From NCBI GenBank assembly GCA_905182215.1, contig CAJJAI010000045.1, forward strand, positions 1 to 42,353: a DNA stretch of 42,353 nucleotides. Direction: 5' to 3'. Positions 1 to 8,126 of the stretch are shown here, one piece after another (the stretch's first letter is position 1; each line of letters begins with the position of its first letter). The translations under genes and the position numbers were made by a program. Below the pieces are notes generated by a model, which did not search any database, was not told the DNA's origin, and was given only the letters and a program-made list of their open reading frames with translations. The DNA comes from Flavobacteriales bacterium UBA6772. Lineage in GTDB: Bacteria > Bacteroidota > Bacteroidia > Flavobacteriales > UBA7430.

Positions 1-411
1 CTTTATCAGCCATTTAGAAATAGCATCTAAATTAAGTAATGAACCAATAATTACCTCATGGTCTTTTTTAGCAATACCAATAGATTTAGTTCCATTGGTC
101 GTGGTCATAACTATGGTTTTCCCACTCATATCATGGTCTAAATAAGACTGTGGAGAGTTTCCGAAATCGAAACCTCTTACTGGAGCTCCATTTCTTTCGG
201 CTGCTAAGACATAATCAGGATTTGTGCTTCTGTATTCTAAAGCCTCCTCTACAGTACTCACAGGAATCATTTTTTCAATCCCTTTTTCAAAGGCTATACA
301 CATGGTAGAGGTTGCTCTAAGCACGTCTACCACTACCACTATACTCTTACGGTCTGCATATAAATCGAATAATGCAGGACTCATACAAACTTGAAGATTC
401 CTTTTAGACAT
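1..411 (-). CDS. comB: 2-phosphosulfolactate phosphatase family protein (partial, C-terminus outside window)
   Basis: The first 137 residues of a ComB-family enzyme are present, starting at the ATG at 411-409. Seen: the family signatures VVVDVLRATST (residues 25-35), a GFDFGNSP segment and TTTNGTK near residue 110. Known: ComB removes phosphate from 2-phosphosulfolactate to give sulfolactate, a Mg-dependent step of coenzyme M synthesis in methanogens. Homologues are common in Bacteroidota, where coenzyme M is not made and the physiological substrate is less clear; a role in sulfonate metabolism is plausible but unproven. The start lies one base downstream of the gcvT stop, so the two genes are almost certainly co-transcribed. 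Roughly 100 C-terminal residues are expected beyond the window edge. Confidence 0.85.
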   Translation of the reverse strand, partial: MSKRNLQVCMSPALFDLYADRKSIVVVVDVLRATSTMCIAFEKGIEKMIPVSTVEEALEYRSTNPDYVLAAERNGAPVRGFDFGNSPQSYLDHDMSGKTIVMTTTNGTKSIGIAKKDHEVIIGSLLNLDAISKWLIK

Positions 412-412
412 A

Positions 413-1495
413 TTATGCTTTGTAAAATGGAAGTGTAACCACTTTTGCTTTTAATTGTTTCTTACGAACTGCAATGTAAATTTCTGTACCTGGAGCGGTC
501 ATGCCTTTAGGTATATAAGCTAAGCCAATTGCTTTTTTTAAGCTTGGTGCCATCGTCCCAGAAGTTACATTTCCAATCTTTTCTCCTTCTTGGTTTACTA
601 CATCGTAACCCTGACGAGGAACTCCTCTGTCAACTAATTCAAATCCTACTAAACGTTTCGTAATTCCCGCTTCTTTTTGCTTTTGTAAGAAATCAGAATC
701 TACAAAGTCGTTAGTGAATTTTGTGATCCATCCTAAGCCAGCTTCAAGTGGAGAGGTTGTATCGTCAATATCGTTTCCGTACAAGCAAAAGCCCATTTCT
801 AAACGAAGTGTATCTCTTGCAGCTAATCCTACAGGCGTGATGTTACACTCTTTTCCTGCTTCAAAAATGGCTTTCCAAATTTCTTCGGCATCTTCGTTTT
901 TAAAGTAGATTTCAAATCCACCTGCACCTGTATATCCAGTAGTAGAGATGAGCACATTTTCTTTTCCAGCAAAGTTTCCTTTTTGAAAAGTGTAGTATTT
1001 CATGTCTGAGATATTCATCTCGGTAAGACTTTGTAATGCTGCAGTTGCTTTAGGTCCTTGAACAGCTAGTAAGGAAGTGTCTTCAGAAATGTTTACCATT
1101 TCTACTCCTGCAGTGTTATGCTTAGAAATCCAATCCCAGTCTTTCGCTATATTAGAAGCGTTTACAACTAAGAAGTAGGTTTGCTGATCCATTCTGTAGA
1201 CCAATAAATCGTCTACAATACCGCCTTTACCATTTGGTAAACAAGTATATTGAACCTTTCCATCAACTAGTTTGGAAACATCGTTAGAAGTAACTTTCTG
1301 CACCAATTCGAATGCACCTTTACCACGGATGATGAATTCTCCCATGTGGGAAACATCAAAAACACCTACATTTTCTCTAACAGAGAGGTGTTCTGCGGTA
1401 ACTCCTTCATACTGAACTGGCATGTTGTAACCTGCAAAAGGGACCATTTTAGCACCTAATGCTTCGTGTATATGACTTAATGCTGTGTTTTTCAT
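413..1495 (-). CDS. gcvT: Aminomethyltransferase (glycine cleavage system T protein)
   Basis: A full-length 360-residue GcvT. It takes the aminomethyl group from the lipoyl arm of H protein, transfers the one-carbon unit to tetrahydrofolate and releases ammonia in the cytoplasm. Seen: the N-terminal PFAGYNMPVQY segment (19-29), FDVSHMGE (46-53), the GGIVDDLLVYR folate-site segment (91-101, with the conserved Asp at 95/96), and a C-terminal GMTAPGTE/AVRKKQLKAKVV barrel end. The length is normal for the family. gcvH and gcvP are not in the window, which is usual for Bacteroidota. The gene has its own candidate TAnnTTTG promoter 18-25 bases upstream and is followed immediately by comB, forming a two-gene unit as far as can be seen. 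Confidence 0.97.
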   Translation of the reverse strand: MKNTALSHIHEALGAKMVPFAGYNMPVQYEGVTAEHLSVRENVGVFDVSHMGEFIIRGKGAFELVQKVTSNDVSKLVDGKVQYTCLPNGKGGIVDDLLVYRMDQQTYFLVVNASNIAKDWDWISKHNTAGVEMVNISEDTSLLAVQGPKATAALQSLTEMNISDMKYYTFQKGNFAGKENVLISTTGYTGAGGFEIYFKNEDAEEIWKAIFEAGKECNITPVGLAARDTLRLEMGFCLYGNDIDDTTSPLEAGLGWITKFTNDFVDSDFLQKQKEAGITKRLVGFELVDRGVPRQGYDVVNQEGEKIGNVTSGTMAPSLKKAIGLAYIPKGMTAPGTEIYIAVRKKQLKAKVVTLPFYKA

Positions 1496-1512
1496 GTTGT
1501 AAATTTGCAGTG

Positions 1513-1520
1513 CAAAAGTA
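1513..1520 (-). promoter_or_regulatory. Candidate Bacteroidota -7 box for gcvT-comB
   Basis: On the minus strand this reads TACTTTTG, an exact match to the Bacteroidota TAnnTTTG element. It lies 18 bases upstream of the gcvT ATG, which predicts a short leader. The -33 element is poor: only TTTAG at about the right spacing. Confidence 0.55.
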
Positions 1521-1600
1521 ATTATATTTTTTTCTCTACTAAACTTAGCTCCTTAAAAGTTTAAGTCTGGAAAGAATTGGTTTTAGTTTCATGTACTGGA

Positions 1601-2857
1601 TTAGTCCTTCCTTACAATTCTCTTAAGCATAGGGGCGGAGGTAATGATGCTTACCACTACGAGTACAACAATGGCTACAAAAACTTCTTCGTTTATAATT
1701 CCTGCTGCCATGGCTAGAGAGCCTAATATTATTTCTAAAACTCCATGTGTGTTCATGGCTACACCTACTGCCCAAGAATCTCTTTTACTTAAACCACCTA
1801 TTCTTGCACCTAAATGAGCTCCAAATATTTTGCTTGTATAAGCGAGTACAAAAAGGACACTTATTAGTGGAAGGTTAAAGTTGTCTACAAAATTCACATA
1901 CAATCCGATAGAAACAAAGAATATAGGTGCAAATACATTGGTCACAAATTGATGAATTATTTCTCTGGTTCTATCTCTTAAATTGGCAGAGTCGCCAAAT
2001 GCAATTCCAACTATAAAAGCCCCCAAAATAGAGTGTATGCCAATAGATTCGGTAAATGCAGCACCTAAAAAACAAAGTCCCAAAGAGAGTGTAAGTACTC
2101 CTCCAGGCCAAGAGAATTTCGTTTGTACCCAGGGTAGCGATTTGTCAATTAGTTTAGAGCCTATGGTAAGCATAAAGCCACCAAACAAAATTATGGAAAT
2201 TAAAGTGTAGCTTAAACTTGTGCTGCTTTCACTGTCGTCTATCATGCTTAATAATACCGAAAATATAAGCCATCCTAAAAGGTCTATTAACATTGCTGAT
2301 GCAATGATAGTCATTCCAATACGTGTTTTGAATAGTTTCATATCCATAAGGATTCTCGCAATTACTGGAAGTGCAGTTATTGAGAGAACTACGCCAATAA
2401 AAAACCCAACTATGCCTACATCGCCATTGCTTACCATAAATAAATCGGGTAACATTAGAACCCCTACATATCCGACTCCTATAGGAATGAGCATGGAGAA
2501 AAAAGTGGTCGATAATGCTACTTTCCCTTGTTCTATAACTAAGGGTAATTGCACTTCCATTCCGGCTATAAATAGAAGCATAATCACCGAGATGTTTATC
2601 ATAGCATCCATTGCATATTGTACCGGAATTGTAGAGGTGAACTCGGGATGTGCAATAAATGGGAATAAGTATTCGAAGCATTCAGGGAAAAAGAACCCTA
2701 GAAAAGAGGGGCCTAGTAATACTCCAGCAACAATTTCGCCGAGTACAGAAGGTAGCTTGAATTGTTTGAAAAGTTCCGCAAACAAACGAGCTATTATCAG
2801 AATTGAACCAAGTCCAACTAAGAAAACAATCATATCGTAGTGTCCTAATTTTACCAT
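1601..2857 (-). CDS. CPA2/CHX-type cation/proton antiporter (Kef/NapA fold)
   Basis: A 418-residue integral membrane protein with about 12 hydrophobic segments from residue 9 to the end. Seen: the early LPSVLGEIVAGVLLGP signature (35-50), typical of monovalent cation:proton antiporter-2 proteins; SITALPVIARIL (159-170), as in CHX-type exchangers; and the ion-site Asp in LIDLLGW (Asp192). The residue before this Asp is Ile, where electrogenic exchangers have Asp and many others Asn, so the stoichiometry may differ; this is inference. There is no C-terminal KTN/RCK or USP domain, because the protein ends soon after the last helix. The ATG directly follows the stop codon of the upstream universal stress protein gene with no gap, indicating translational coupling. 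The exchanged cation (Na+ or K+) cannot be told from sequence. Confidence 0.88.
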   Translation of the reverse strand: MVKLGHYDMIVFLVGLGSILIIARLFAELFKQFKLPSVLGEIVAGVLLGPSFLGFFFPECFEYLFPFIAHPEFTSTIPVQYAMDAMINISVIMLLFIAGMEVQLPLVIEQGKVALSTTFFSMLIPIGVGYVGVLMLPDLFMVSNGDVGIVGFFIGVVLSITALPVIARILMDMKLFKTRIGMTIIASAMLIDLLGWLIFSVLLSMIDDSESSTSLSYTLISIILFGGFMLTIGSKLIDKSLPWVQTKFSWPGGVLTLSLGLCFLGAAFTESIGIHSILGAFIVGIAFGDSANLRDRTREIIHQFVTNVFAPIFFVSIGLYVNFVDNFNLPLISVLFVLAYTSKIFGAHLGARIGGLSKRDSWAVGVAMNTHGVLEIILGSLAMAAGIINEEVFVAIVVLVVVSIITSAPMLKRIVRKD

Positions 2858-3742
2858 TTAAAATCCTCTTGAGTGAACTATTAATAAATTACACGGTAAA
2901 TCTTCGAGAAGATATTCCAAGTGATTAGGGAATAACCGGTCTAGGAAGCCCAATGTTTTTTTAGGGGAGTTTACAAGTAGTAAGTCTGGTTTTTTACATT
3001 TTGAAAAAACCTGTATTGAATGACCTGGCTTACCAAATATTACCCGTTGTTTAATATCTATTGAGGATGCTCCAGGAATTTCATCCAGTAATTTATTTGT
3101 TTTCTCTTTGCGTTCTGTTATCGCTTCTTTTTTGTTTTCTTCTATTTCTTTATCCGTTGAAGAATCGGCATAAGCCGACTCGAACATGGGTATGTATTCT
3201 TCGTTAACAATATAGAGTTCTGTGGCATTTTCTATATTAGAAATATATACAGAGGTTGATAGTGTAAAGGATGATTTTGGAGAGTCGTTGATTGCAACCA
3301 CTACATTTTTAAATCTTTTTGGGCGTTCTTTTGGATCGGGTAAAAGTAATATTGAAAATTTTGCTGTTCGTGATATTTTACGAGCTATAGAGCCTACATA
3401 ATGCTGTAGGACGGATTCTTTTTTTAAAGCCCCTAGTATAAGTAAATCAACGACGTTTTCTTTGCATACTTTTAAGATACTTTGAACAACGGATCCTTGT
3501 AATTGTTTGATTTCGTAATGTTCGGGTTTAATATGGCATGCTTCAATTACTATTTCTAGTTTTCTATTTTGTTGTGTAGTTAGTGCTCCTACGTGTATTA
3601 ATAATAATTTTGCTCTATGGATTCTACTAATTCTAGCGGCTTCGCTTAGAACAGCTTTATACCTTGGCGAAAAGGTAACTGCTACAGCGATTGTTTCGAA
3701 AGGGTAGGGTAGTCTATTTTTTAATTGATTGGCTAAATTCAT
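2858..3742 (-). CDS. Universal stress protein with two tandem UspA domains
   Basis: A 294-residue cytoplasmic protein made of two UspA-like alpha/beta domains. The first (about 13-140) starts FETIAVAVTFSPRYKAVL and ends KFSILLLPD. The second (about 145-292) starts FKNVVVAINDSPKS and ends PCNLLIVHS. The first keeps an LGA...VGSIARKIS loop resembling the ATP-binding G-2x-G-9x-G-S/T motif; the second is degenerate there. A charged linker-like stretch (about 195-215) sits inside the second domain. The gene abuts the antiporter gene exactly. Since some antiporters of this superfamily carry C-terminal USP domains, this protein probably acts as a separate regulatory partner of the antiporter (inference). 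Confidence 0.85.
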   Translation of the reverse strand: MNLANQLKNRLPYPFETIAVAVTFSPRYKAVLSEAARISRIHRAKLLLIHVGALTTQQNRKLEIVIEACHIKPEHYEIKQLQGSVVQSILKVCKENVVDLLILGALKKESVLQHYVGSIARKISRTAKFSILLLPDPKERPKRFKNVVVAINDSPKSSFTLSTSVYISNIENATELYIVNEEYIPMFESAYADSSTDKEIEENKKEAITERKEKTNKLLDEIPGASSIDIKQRVIFGKPGHSIQVFSKCKKPDLLLVNSPKKTLGFLDRLFPNHLEYLLEDLPCNLLIVHSRGF

Positions 3743-3816
3743 ATTTTTTAATTCTATAGCTTTAAAAATAGTGAATATTAGCCTATTATTTAAGTTTGAT
3801 TCTTTAATTTTTACAT

Positions 3817-3849
3817 AAAAAAAAGCCCATCGAATTTCGATGGGCTTTT
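3817..3849 (-). terminator. Rho-independent terminator of rny
   Basis: A perfect 9-bp stem, GCCCATCGA (3825-3833) with TCGATGGGC (3837-3845), has a 3-base loop. On the minus strand it is followed by eight T residues (A run at 3817-3824). It begins 19 bases after the rny stop. The shorter T run on the other side makes it weakly bidirectional. Confidence 0.93.
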
Positions 3850-3868
3850 ATATTGTTGAAAGAGCTTA

Positions 3869-5416
3869 TTACTTAGCGTAATTTACGGCTCTAGTTTCCC
3901 TAATTACAGTAACTTTTACCTGTCCAGGGTAAGTCATTTCGTTTTGTATTTTTTGTGAAATCTCGAAAGAAATAGCCGATGCTTTATCATCGCTTACTTT
4001 TTCGCTTTCTACAATAACGCGTAGTTCTCTACCTGCTTGTATAGCGTAAGACTTAAGTACACCTGGGTGTGCTAAAGCAAGGCTTTCTAATTCCTTTAAA
4101 CGCTGGATATAAGATTCAACGATTTCTCTACGAGCTCCTGGTCTAGCACCCGAAATAGCATCACATACTTGTACGATTGGAGCGTAAAGGTTAGTCATTT
4201 CAATTTCGTCGTGGTGGGCACCAATTGCATTACAGATGTCTGGTTTTTCACCGAATTTTTCGGCAATTTTCATCCCTAAAATAGCGTGTGGTAATTCTGG
4301 CTCATCATCTGGTACTTTACCAATATCGTGTAGTAAACCAGCTCTTTTAGCTGCCTTAGGGTTTAAGCCTAATTCAGATGCCATAGTAGCACAAAGGTTT
4401 GCTGTTTCTCTACTGTGTTGTAGTAGGTTTTGTCCATAAGATGAACGGTAACGCATACGTCCTACCATTCTAAGTAATTCTGGGTGTAAGCCATGAATAC
4501 CTAAGTCAATACAAGTACGTTTTCCTGTTTCTACGATTTCGTCTTCTAATTGCTTTTTTGTTTTAGCAACAACTTCTTCAATACGAGCAGGATGTATACG
4601 TCCATCGGTAACCAATTTGTGCAATGCTAAACGAGCAATTTCTCTACGAATAGGATCGAAACAAGAAAGGATAATTGCTTCTGGGGTGTCGTCTACTACA
4701 ATTTCTACTCCAGTAGCAGCTTCTAAAGCTCTAATATTTCGTCCTTCTCTACCAATAATTCTACCTTTAATGTCATCGCTTTCGATATTAAAAACAGATA
4801 CTGCATTTTCAACAGAATGTTCTGTAGCAACACGTTGTATGGTTTGAATTACAATTTTCTTAGCCTCGTTGTTTGCTGTAAGTTTTGCTTCCTCTATGGT
4901 GTCTTGAATTAAAGACATTGCCTCTGTTTTAGCTTCTGCTTTTAGGGCATCTACTAATTGAGATTTTGCATCTTCAGCACTCATACCAGAAATAGTTTCC
5001 AAAGCTTTAACTTGTCTAGAGTGTGCTTTTTCTAGTTCTGCCTCTTTACGCTCAATAACTTCCAACTGATTGCTAAGGTTTTCTCTTTTATCGTCTAACT
5101 CTTTCGATTTTCTTTTAGAATCCTCTAATCTTTGATTGAGTTTAGTGTCTTTTTCTTTTGCTTTAGATTCAAGCTCATTCATTTTACGATTACGAGTGTT
5201 GATCACTTTTTCGTGTTCGCTTTTGAGCTCTAAAAACTTCTCTTTGGCTTGTAAGATTTTATCTTTTTTAAGCTGTTCTGAGTTTTTCTTTGCATCATCG
5301 AGTAGTGTTTTCGATTTTGATGCTATGGATTTACGCATTAAGGTAGAAGCAATTATATAACCTAAAACTAAGGCTACGACTCCTACAACTGCGGTTGTTA
5401 TTATGTCTGCTGTCAT
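3869..5416 (-). CDS. rny: Ribonuclease Y
   Basis: A full-length, 515-residue membrane-anchored endoribonuclease that starts mRNA decay. Seen: an N-terminal transmembrane helix (about 6-26); a long charged coiled coil (about 30-195); a KH RNA-binding domain with [10 protein letters not shown] (218-227); and an HD metal-dependent phosphohydrolase domain with LLHDIGK (361-367, His363-Asp364) and the second His pair in [10 protein letters not shown] (about 397-406). Length and domain order are those of the family. The ATG lies only 18 bases downstream of the U tract of the 6S-like RNA, so there is little room for a private promoter; expression may depend on read-through from zapA or the RNA gene. 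A strong terminator follows. Confidence 0.97.
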   Translation of the reverse strand: MTADIITTAVVGVVALVLGYIIASTLMRKSIASKSKTLLDDAKKNSEQLKKDKILQAKEKFLELKSEHEKVINTRNRKMNELESKAKEKDTKLNQRLEDSKRKSKELDDKRENLSNQLEVIERKEAELEKAHSRQVKALETISGMSAEDAKSQLVDALKAEAKTEAMSLIQDTIEEAKLTANNEAKKIVIQTIQRVATEHSVENAVSVFNIESDDIKGRIIGREGRNIRALEAATGVEIVVDDTPEAIILSCFDPIRREIARLALHKLVTDGRIHPARIEEVVAKTKKQLEDEIVETGKRTCIDLGIHGLHPELLRMVGRMRYRSSYGQNLLQHSRETANLCATMASELGLNPKAAKRAGLLHDIGKVPDDEPELPHAILGMKIAEKFGEKPDICNAIGAHHDEIEMTNLYAPIVQVCDAISGARPGARREIVESYIQRLKELESLALAHPGVLKSYAIQAGRELRVIVESEKVSDDKASAISFEISQKIQNEMTYPGQVKVTVIRETRAVNYAK

Positions 5417-5434
5417 GTTATGTTTAATTTATAT

Positions 5435-5548
5435 AAAAAAAAGAAACCCGCACTAATCCTGTTTATTAAACTCCGGGTAAGTACGGATGAACCGACCATC
5501 AAATAGCAAACGTCCACTGACACCCGAAGGACCCGAAGGTTGAGGCTT
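5435..5548 (-). ncRNA. ssrS: Structured small RNA between zapA and rny, probable 6S RNA
   Basis: No ORF fits here, yet the minus strand folds into one long interrupted hairpin. The outer stem is AAGCCU (5548-5543) with GGGUUU (5449-5444). An inner 8-bp stem is CUUCGGGU (5529-5522) with ACCCGGAG (5478-5471). A second copy of CUUCGGGU lies at 5538-5531. The central region is largely open, with a small GAUG...CAUC hairpin, and the 3' end has eight U (A run 5435-5442). Known: 6S RNA is a long hairpin with a central bubble that binds RNA polymerase, and its gene lies next to zapA in many bacteria. The identification rests on position and shape, not on a covariance match. At about 114 nt it is short for 6S, and the 5' end may lie somewhat upstream. 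Confidence 0.6.
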
Positions 5549-5636
5549 GTTTTTTAAGTGACGAATCAAATTCAATAATTTTCATGTTGAGTTTAACAAA
5601 TGTTGAATTAATACGGGAAACTAAATACTAGTTTGT

Positions 5637-5936
5637 TTATGTTAAAGAACGGTTTAGCAATGCGGTAATATCTGCTTCTAATGCATCTATATTGTTTTCT
5701 AGTTCAGGTTCGTCAAGTAAAGTTTTACCTTTCGTTTCTTCTACCTTACTAGAGAGTTGTAAAGCGCACATAGCTAACAAGTCTTGCTTGTCTTTTACGG
5801 CGTAATTCGATTCGAACTGCTTTACTATAGCTTCAATTTTAGAAGCAGCCTTACGGATATTTTCTTCTTCCTCTCGGTTAATAGTTAGGGGGTATACTCT
5901 CCCAGCTATCGATACTTTGATTTTGAGTTTATCCAT
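5637..5936 (-). CDS. zapA: Cell division protein ZapA
   Basis: A 99-residue ZapA that cross-links FtsZ protofilaments at the division ring. Seen: the N-terminal beta unit KLKIKVSIAGRVYPL (4-18), then EEENIRKAASKIEAIV, and a central helix with the DLLAMCALQLSSKVEE signature (57-72) that forms the dimer/tetramer coiled coil. Length is typical. It lies 10 bases downstream of a small coiled-coil gene in the same direction and upstream of the 6S-like RNA and rny. The shared promoter is probably the one at 6261-6268. Confidence 0.92.
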   Translation of the reverse strand: MDKLKIKVSIAGRVYPLTINREEEENIRKAASKIEAIVKQFESNYAVKDKQDLLAMCALQLSSKVEETKGKTLLDEPELENNIDALEADITALLNRSLT

Positions 5937-5946
5937 TTTAGCTATA

Positions 5947-6237
5947 TCACTGATTTAGCTGTGCTATACATTTATCTATTCCCCGTATAAGTTCGTTAAC
6001 TTTGTGCCTCGCTTCACTACTACTCAATCCAACTTCTGTTAGCGATTTGGCATTAATAATTAAGTCCCTTTCCTGTTTGAGCGCTTTAATTCGATCAATC
6101 TTGCGTTCCAATTTCTCGTGGAGTTCTTGGTTTTCTCTTTCTAAGTCTACATTTTTAAGTTTCAGTTGGTCGAACAACGAATTCAATTTCTGAACTTGAG
6201 AACGTAGATTTGTGAGTTTTGTACTTAATCGATTCAT
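5947..6237 (-). CDS. Small coiled-coil protein upstream of zapA
   Basis: A 96-residue protein that is almost entirely helical and highly charged, with heptad-like hydrophobic spacing over residues 8-60 (LTNLRSQVQKLNSLFDQLKL...). The C-terminal third (about 62-96) is less strongly coiled: SLTEVGLSSSEARHKVNELI. There is no signal peptide. I do not recognise a named family. It is placed 10 bases before zapA, as small coiled-coil proteins often are in Flavobacteriia. By analogy to ZapB, a short coiled-coil partner of ZapA in Escherichia coli, it could be a ZapA partner; this is inference from position and shape. Confidence 0.75.
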   Translation of the reverse strand: MNRLSTKLTNLRSQVQKLNSLFDQLKLKNVDLERENQELHEKLERKIDRIKALKQERDLIINAKSLTEVGLSSSEARHKVNELIRGIDKCIAQLNQ

Positions 6238-6260
6238 TAATTATTGCAGCATCAATGATA

Positions 6261-6268
6261 CAAATATA
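6261..6268 (-). promoter_or_regulatory. Candidate -7 box for the coiled-coil/zapA operon
   Basis: The minus strand reads TATATTTG, an exact TAnnTTTG match, 24 bases upstream of the coiled-coil gene start. No clear TTG is present at -33. It forms a divergent pair with the plus-strand promoter at 6338-6366. Confidence 0.5.
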
Positions 6269-6337
6269 GTTAATCCCATCTAAAATAGCCTTATTTAAAA
6301 CACTAAAAAAACCTTCTCTTCGTTTTAGCCAAAAGTT

Positions 6338-6366
6338 TTGTTAAATCGACTAATAATTTACTTTTG
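6338..6366 (+). promoter_or_regulatory. Candidate Bacteroidota promoter for the M23 peptidase gene
   Basis: TTG (6338-6340) and TACTTTTG (6359-6366) are separated by 18 bases, matching the Bacteroidota -33/-7 consensus TTG / TAnnTTTG in both sequence and spacing. The ATG follows 27 bases after the box. Confidence 0.65.
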
Positions 6367-6393
6367 CATAGAAATATAAAAGTTTGAGATAGA

Positions 6394-8103
6394 ATGAATT
6401 GTCTTGTTAAGCATCTTGTGGTAGTTTTTGTATTGTGTTCGTTAAATTTAAGAGCACAAAGTTCCTATTCCGATACTAATTTTAGGTCTCCCTTAGACAT
6501 ACCTTTGGTTTTGGCTGGGACTTTTGGGGAACTGCGTTCCAATCATTTTCATGCAGGAATAGATATAAAAACTAAGGGCAAAGAAGGTTTTCCGGTTTTA
6601 GCGATAGATAGCGGTTATGTGTCTAGACTTAAGACGCGACCAGGTGGTTATGGTAAAGCTTTATACCTTACACACTATAATGGTTATGTTTCTGTATATG
6701 CCCATTTACAAGGATTCGAAGCTGTAATTTCTTCTTATTTGTTGAGTAAGCAATATAGCAATCAAAAGTTTTCGGTAGATTTATTTCCGGAAATTGAACA
6801 ATTTAAATTTCACAAAGGAGATACCATTGCCTGGACAGGTAATTCTGGTGGTTCCACAGCGCCACATTTGCATTTTGAAATTAGAGATGCTAAAACACAA
6901 GAAACGATTAATCCTTTGCTCTTTGGCTTTAAAGTGAAAGATACTACTCCGCCAACCTTAAGGAATTTACATGTTTATCCTTTGAGTGCTCACTCTACTA
7001 TTAATGGTGCTTCGGATACTTTGCGCTTGCCAATCCGTAAAATTTCTGCTCGTAAATACAGCATAGATTCTATGGATATTGTGGTAAATGGGCTTGTTGG
7101 TTTTGGTATTGATGTTTTCGATAGACTCGACAATGCGCCCAATAAAAATGGGATTTATAGTATAGAGTTATTTGTAGATTCGAGCTTGGTATACAAGCAT
7201 AAAATGGAGCGTTTTGCATTTTCCGAAACGCGATATATTAATTCCTTTATGGATTATCACGCAAAAAAAAACTATTCAATAAGACCCCAAAAATCATTTA
7301 AAGACCCCAACAACGACCTAAGTGTGTATGAGTTTTTAGAAAATGAAGGTCATTTAAAGTTTGACACCTCAAAAAAACATCAGGCGTACTATATAATTAA
7401 AGATACCCAAGGAAATGAGTCTACTTTAAGTTTTAACTTTTCGAGTGACACATCTGTAGTTGAGTTAGAAAAAGATAGTCAAGCTTTACTTTTCTTACAC
7501 GAAGAAGATAATAGCTATGAAGAAGATGATTTCAGCTTATTTATAAAGCAAAATAGTTTGTATAACGATCTCGAATTTAGGTATAAAACCATAAAATCTA
7601 GCACCGATTTTGTTTCAGATATACATTGTATTCACAGTACTGAAACTCCTGTGCATTCTGCTTTTTCGATTGCACTTACCATTAAAGATGTGGCGAAAGA
7701 ATTTAAATCTAAAACACAAGTTTGTTCGGTAGATGCTAAAGGAAATGTGTCCTGTTTGTCGAGTACTTGGCAAGGCGATACTTTAACAGCAAAATCTAGA
7801 TCGTTTGGAAATTTTAGCGCAATAATAGATACGGTTGCGCCAAGCCTTAAAATAAAGTCTTTTACGTACGACTTGTCTCAGTCTAAAAATATGAGTTTCA
7901 CCGTTGAGGATGAACTAAGTGGTGTAAATACTTATAATGCTTTTGTGGATGGCGAATGGGTCTTGTTAGAATACGATCCAAAAAACAAACGATTGACACA
8001 TTTTTTTGATGGCAAAATAACGAAGGGCAAGCATTTAATTGAACTCGTAGTGGAAGATTCTGTTAAGAATGAAAAACGCTTGGTTTTAGAATTCCTGCGC
8101 TAA
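6394..8103 (+). CDS. Secreted M23 family metallopeptidase (LytM-like), long form
   Basis: A 569-residue protein with a signal peptide (1-21, ending LNLRAQ). Its LytM/M23 domain (about 45-185) carries the zinc ligands: HFHAGID (His53, Asp57), YAHL (His104) and PHLHFE (His158, His160). All expected ligands are present, so it should be an active peptidoglycan endopeptidase acting in the periplasm. The remaining 380 residues are unusual for the family core: beta-rich segments with SIDTMDIVVNG-like and SFNFSSDTSVV-like stretches, probably Ig-like folds, with a short repeated PTLRNLHVYPL / APSLKIKSFTYD theme. The stop lies 23 bases before the TonB receptor start, suggesting co-expression. The substrate bond is not predictable. 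Confidence 0.9.
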   Translation: MNCLVKHLVVVFVLCSLNLRAQSSYSDTNFRSPLDIPLVLAGTFGELRSNHFHAGIDIKTKGKEGFPVLAIDSGYVSRLKTRPGGYGKALYLTHYNGYVSVYAHLQGFEAVISSYLLSKQYSNQKFSVDLFPEIEQFKFHKGDTIAWTGNSGGSTAPHLHFEIRDAKTQETINPLLFGFKVKDTTPPTLRNLHVYPLSAHSTINGASDTLRLPIRKISARKYSIDSMDIVVNGLVGFGIDVFDRLDNAPNKNGIYSIELFVDSSLVYKHKMERFAFSETRYINSFMDYHAKKNYSIRPQKSFKDPNNDLSVYEFLENEGHLKFDTSKKHQAYYIIKDTQGNESTLSFNFSSDTSVVELEKDSQALLFLHEEDNSYEEDDFSLFIKQNSLYNDLEFRYKTIKSSTDFVSDIHCIHSTETPVHSAFSIALTIKDVAKEFKSKTQVCSVDAKGNVSCLSSTWQGDTLTAKSRSFGNFSAIIDTVAPSLKIKSFTYDLSQSKNMSFTVEDELSGVNTYNAFVDGEWVLLEYDPKNKRLTHFFDGKITKGKHLIELVVEDSVKNEKRLVLEFLR

Positions 8104-8126
8104 AAATATTTTTATCTTCGTAGCTT

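Noticed and set aside
2220-2840. 206-codon plus-strand ORF opposite the antiporter
   Set aside because: Antisense shadow of a conserved membrane protein; Ile/Ser/Pro-rich translation with no domain.
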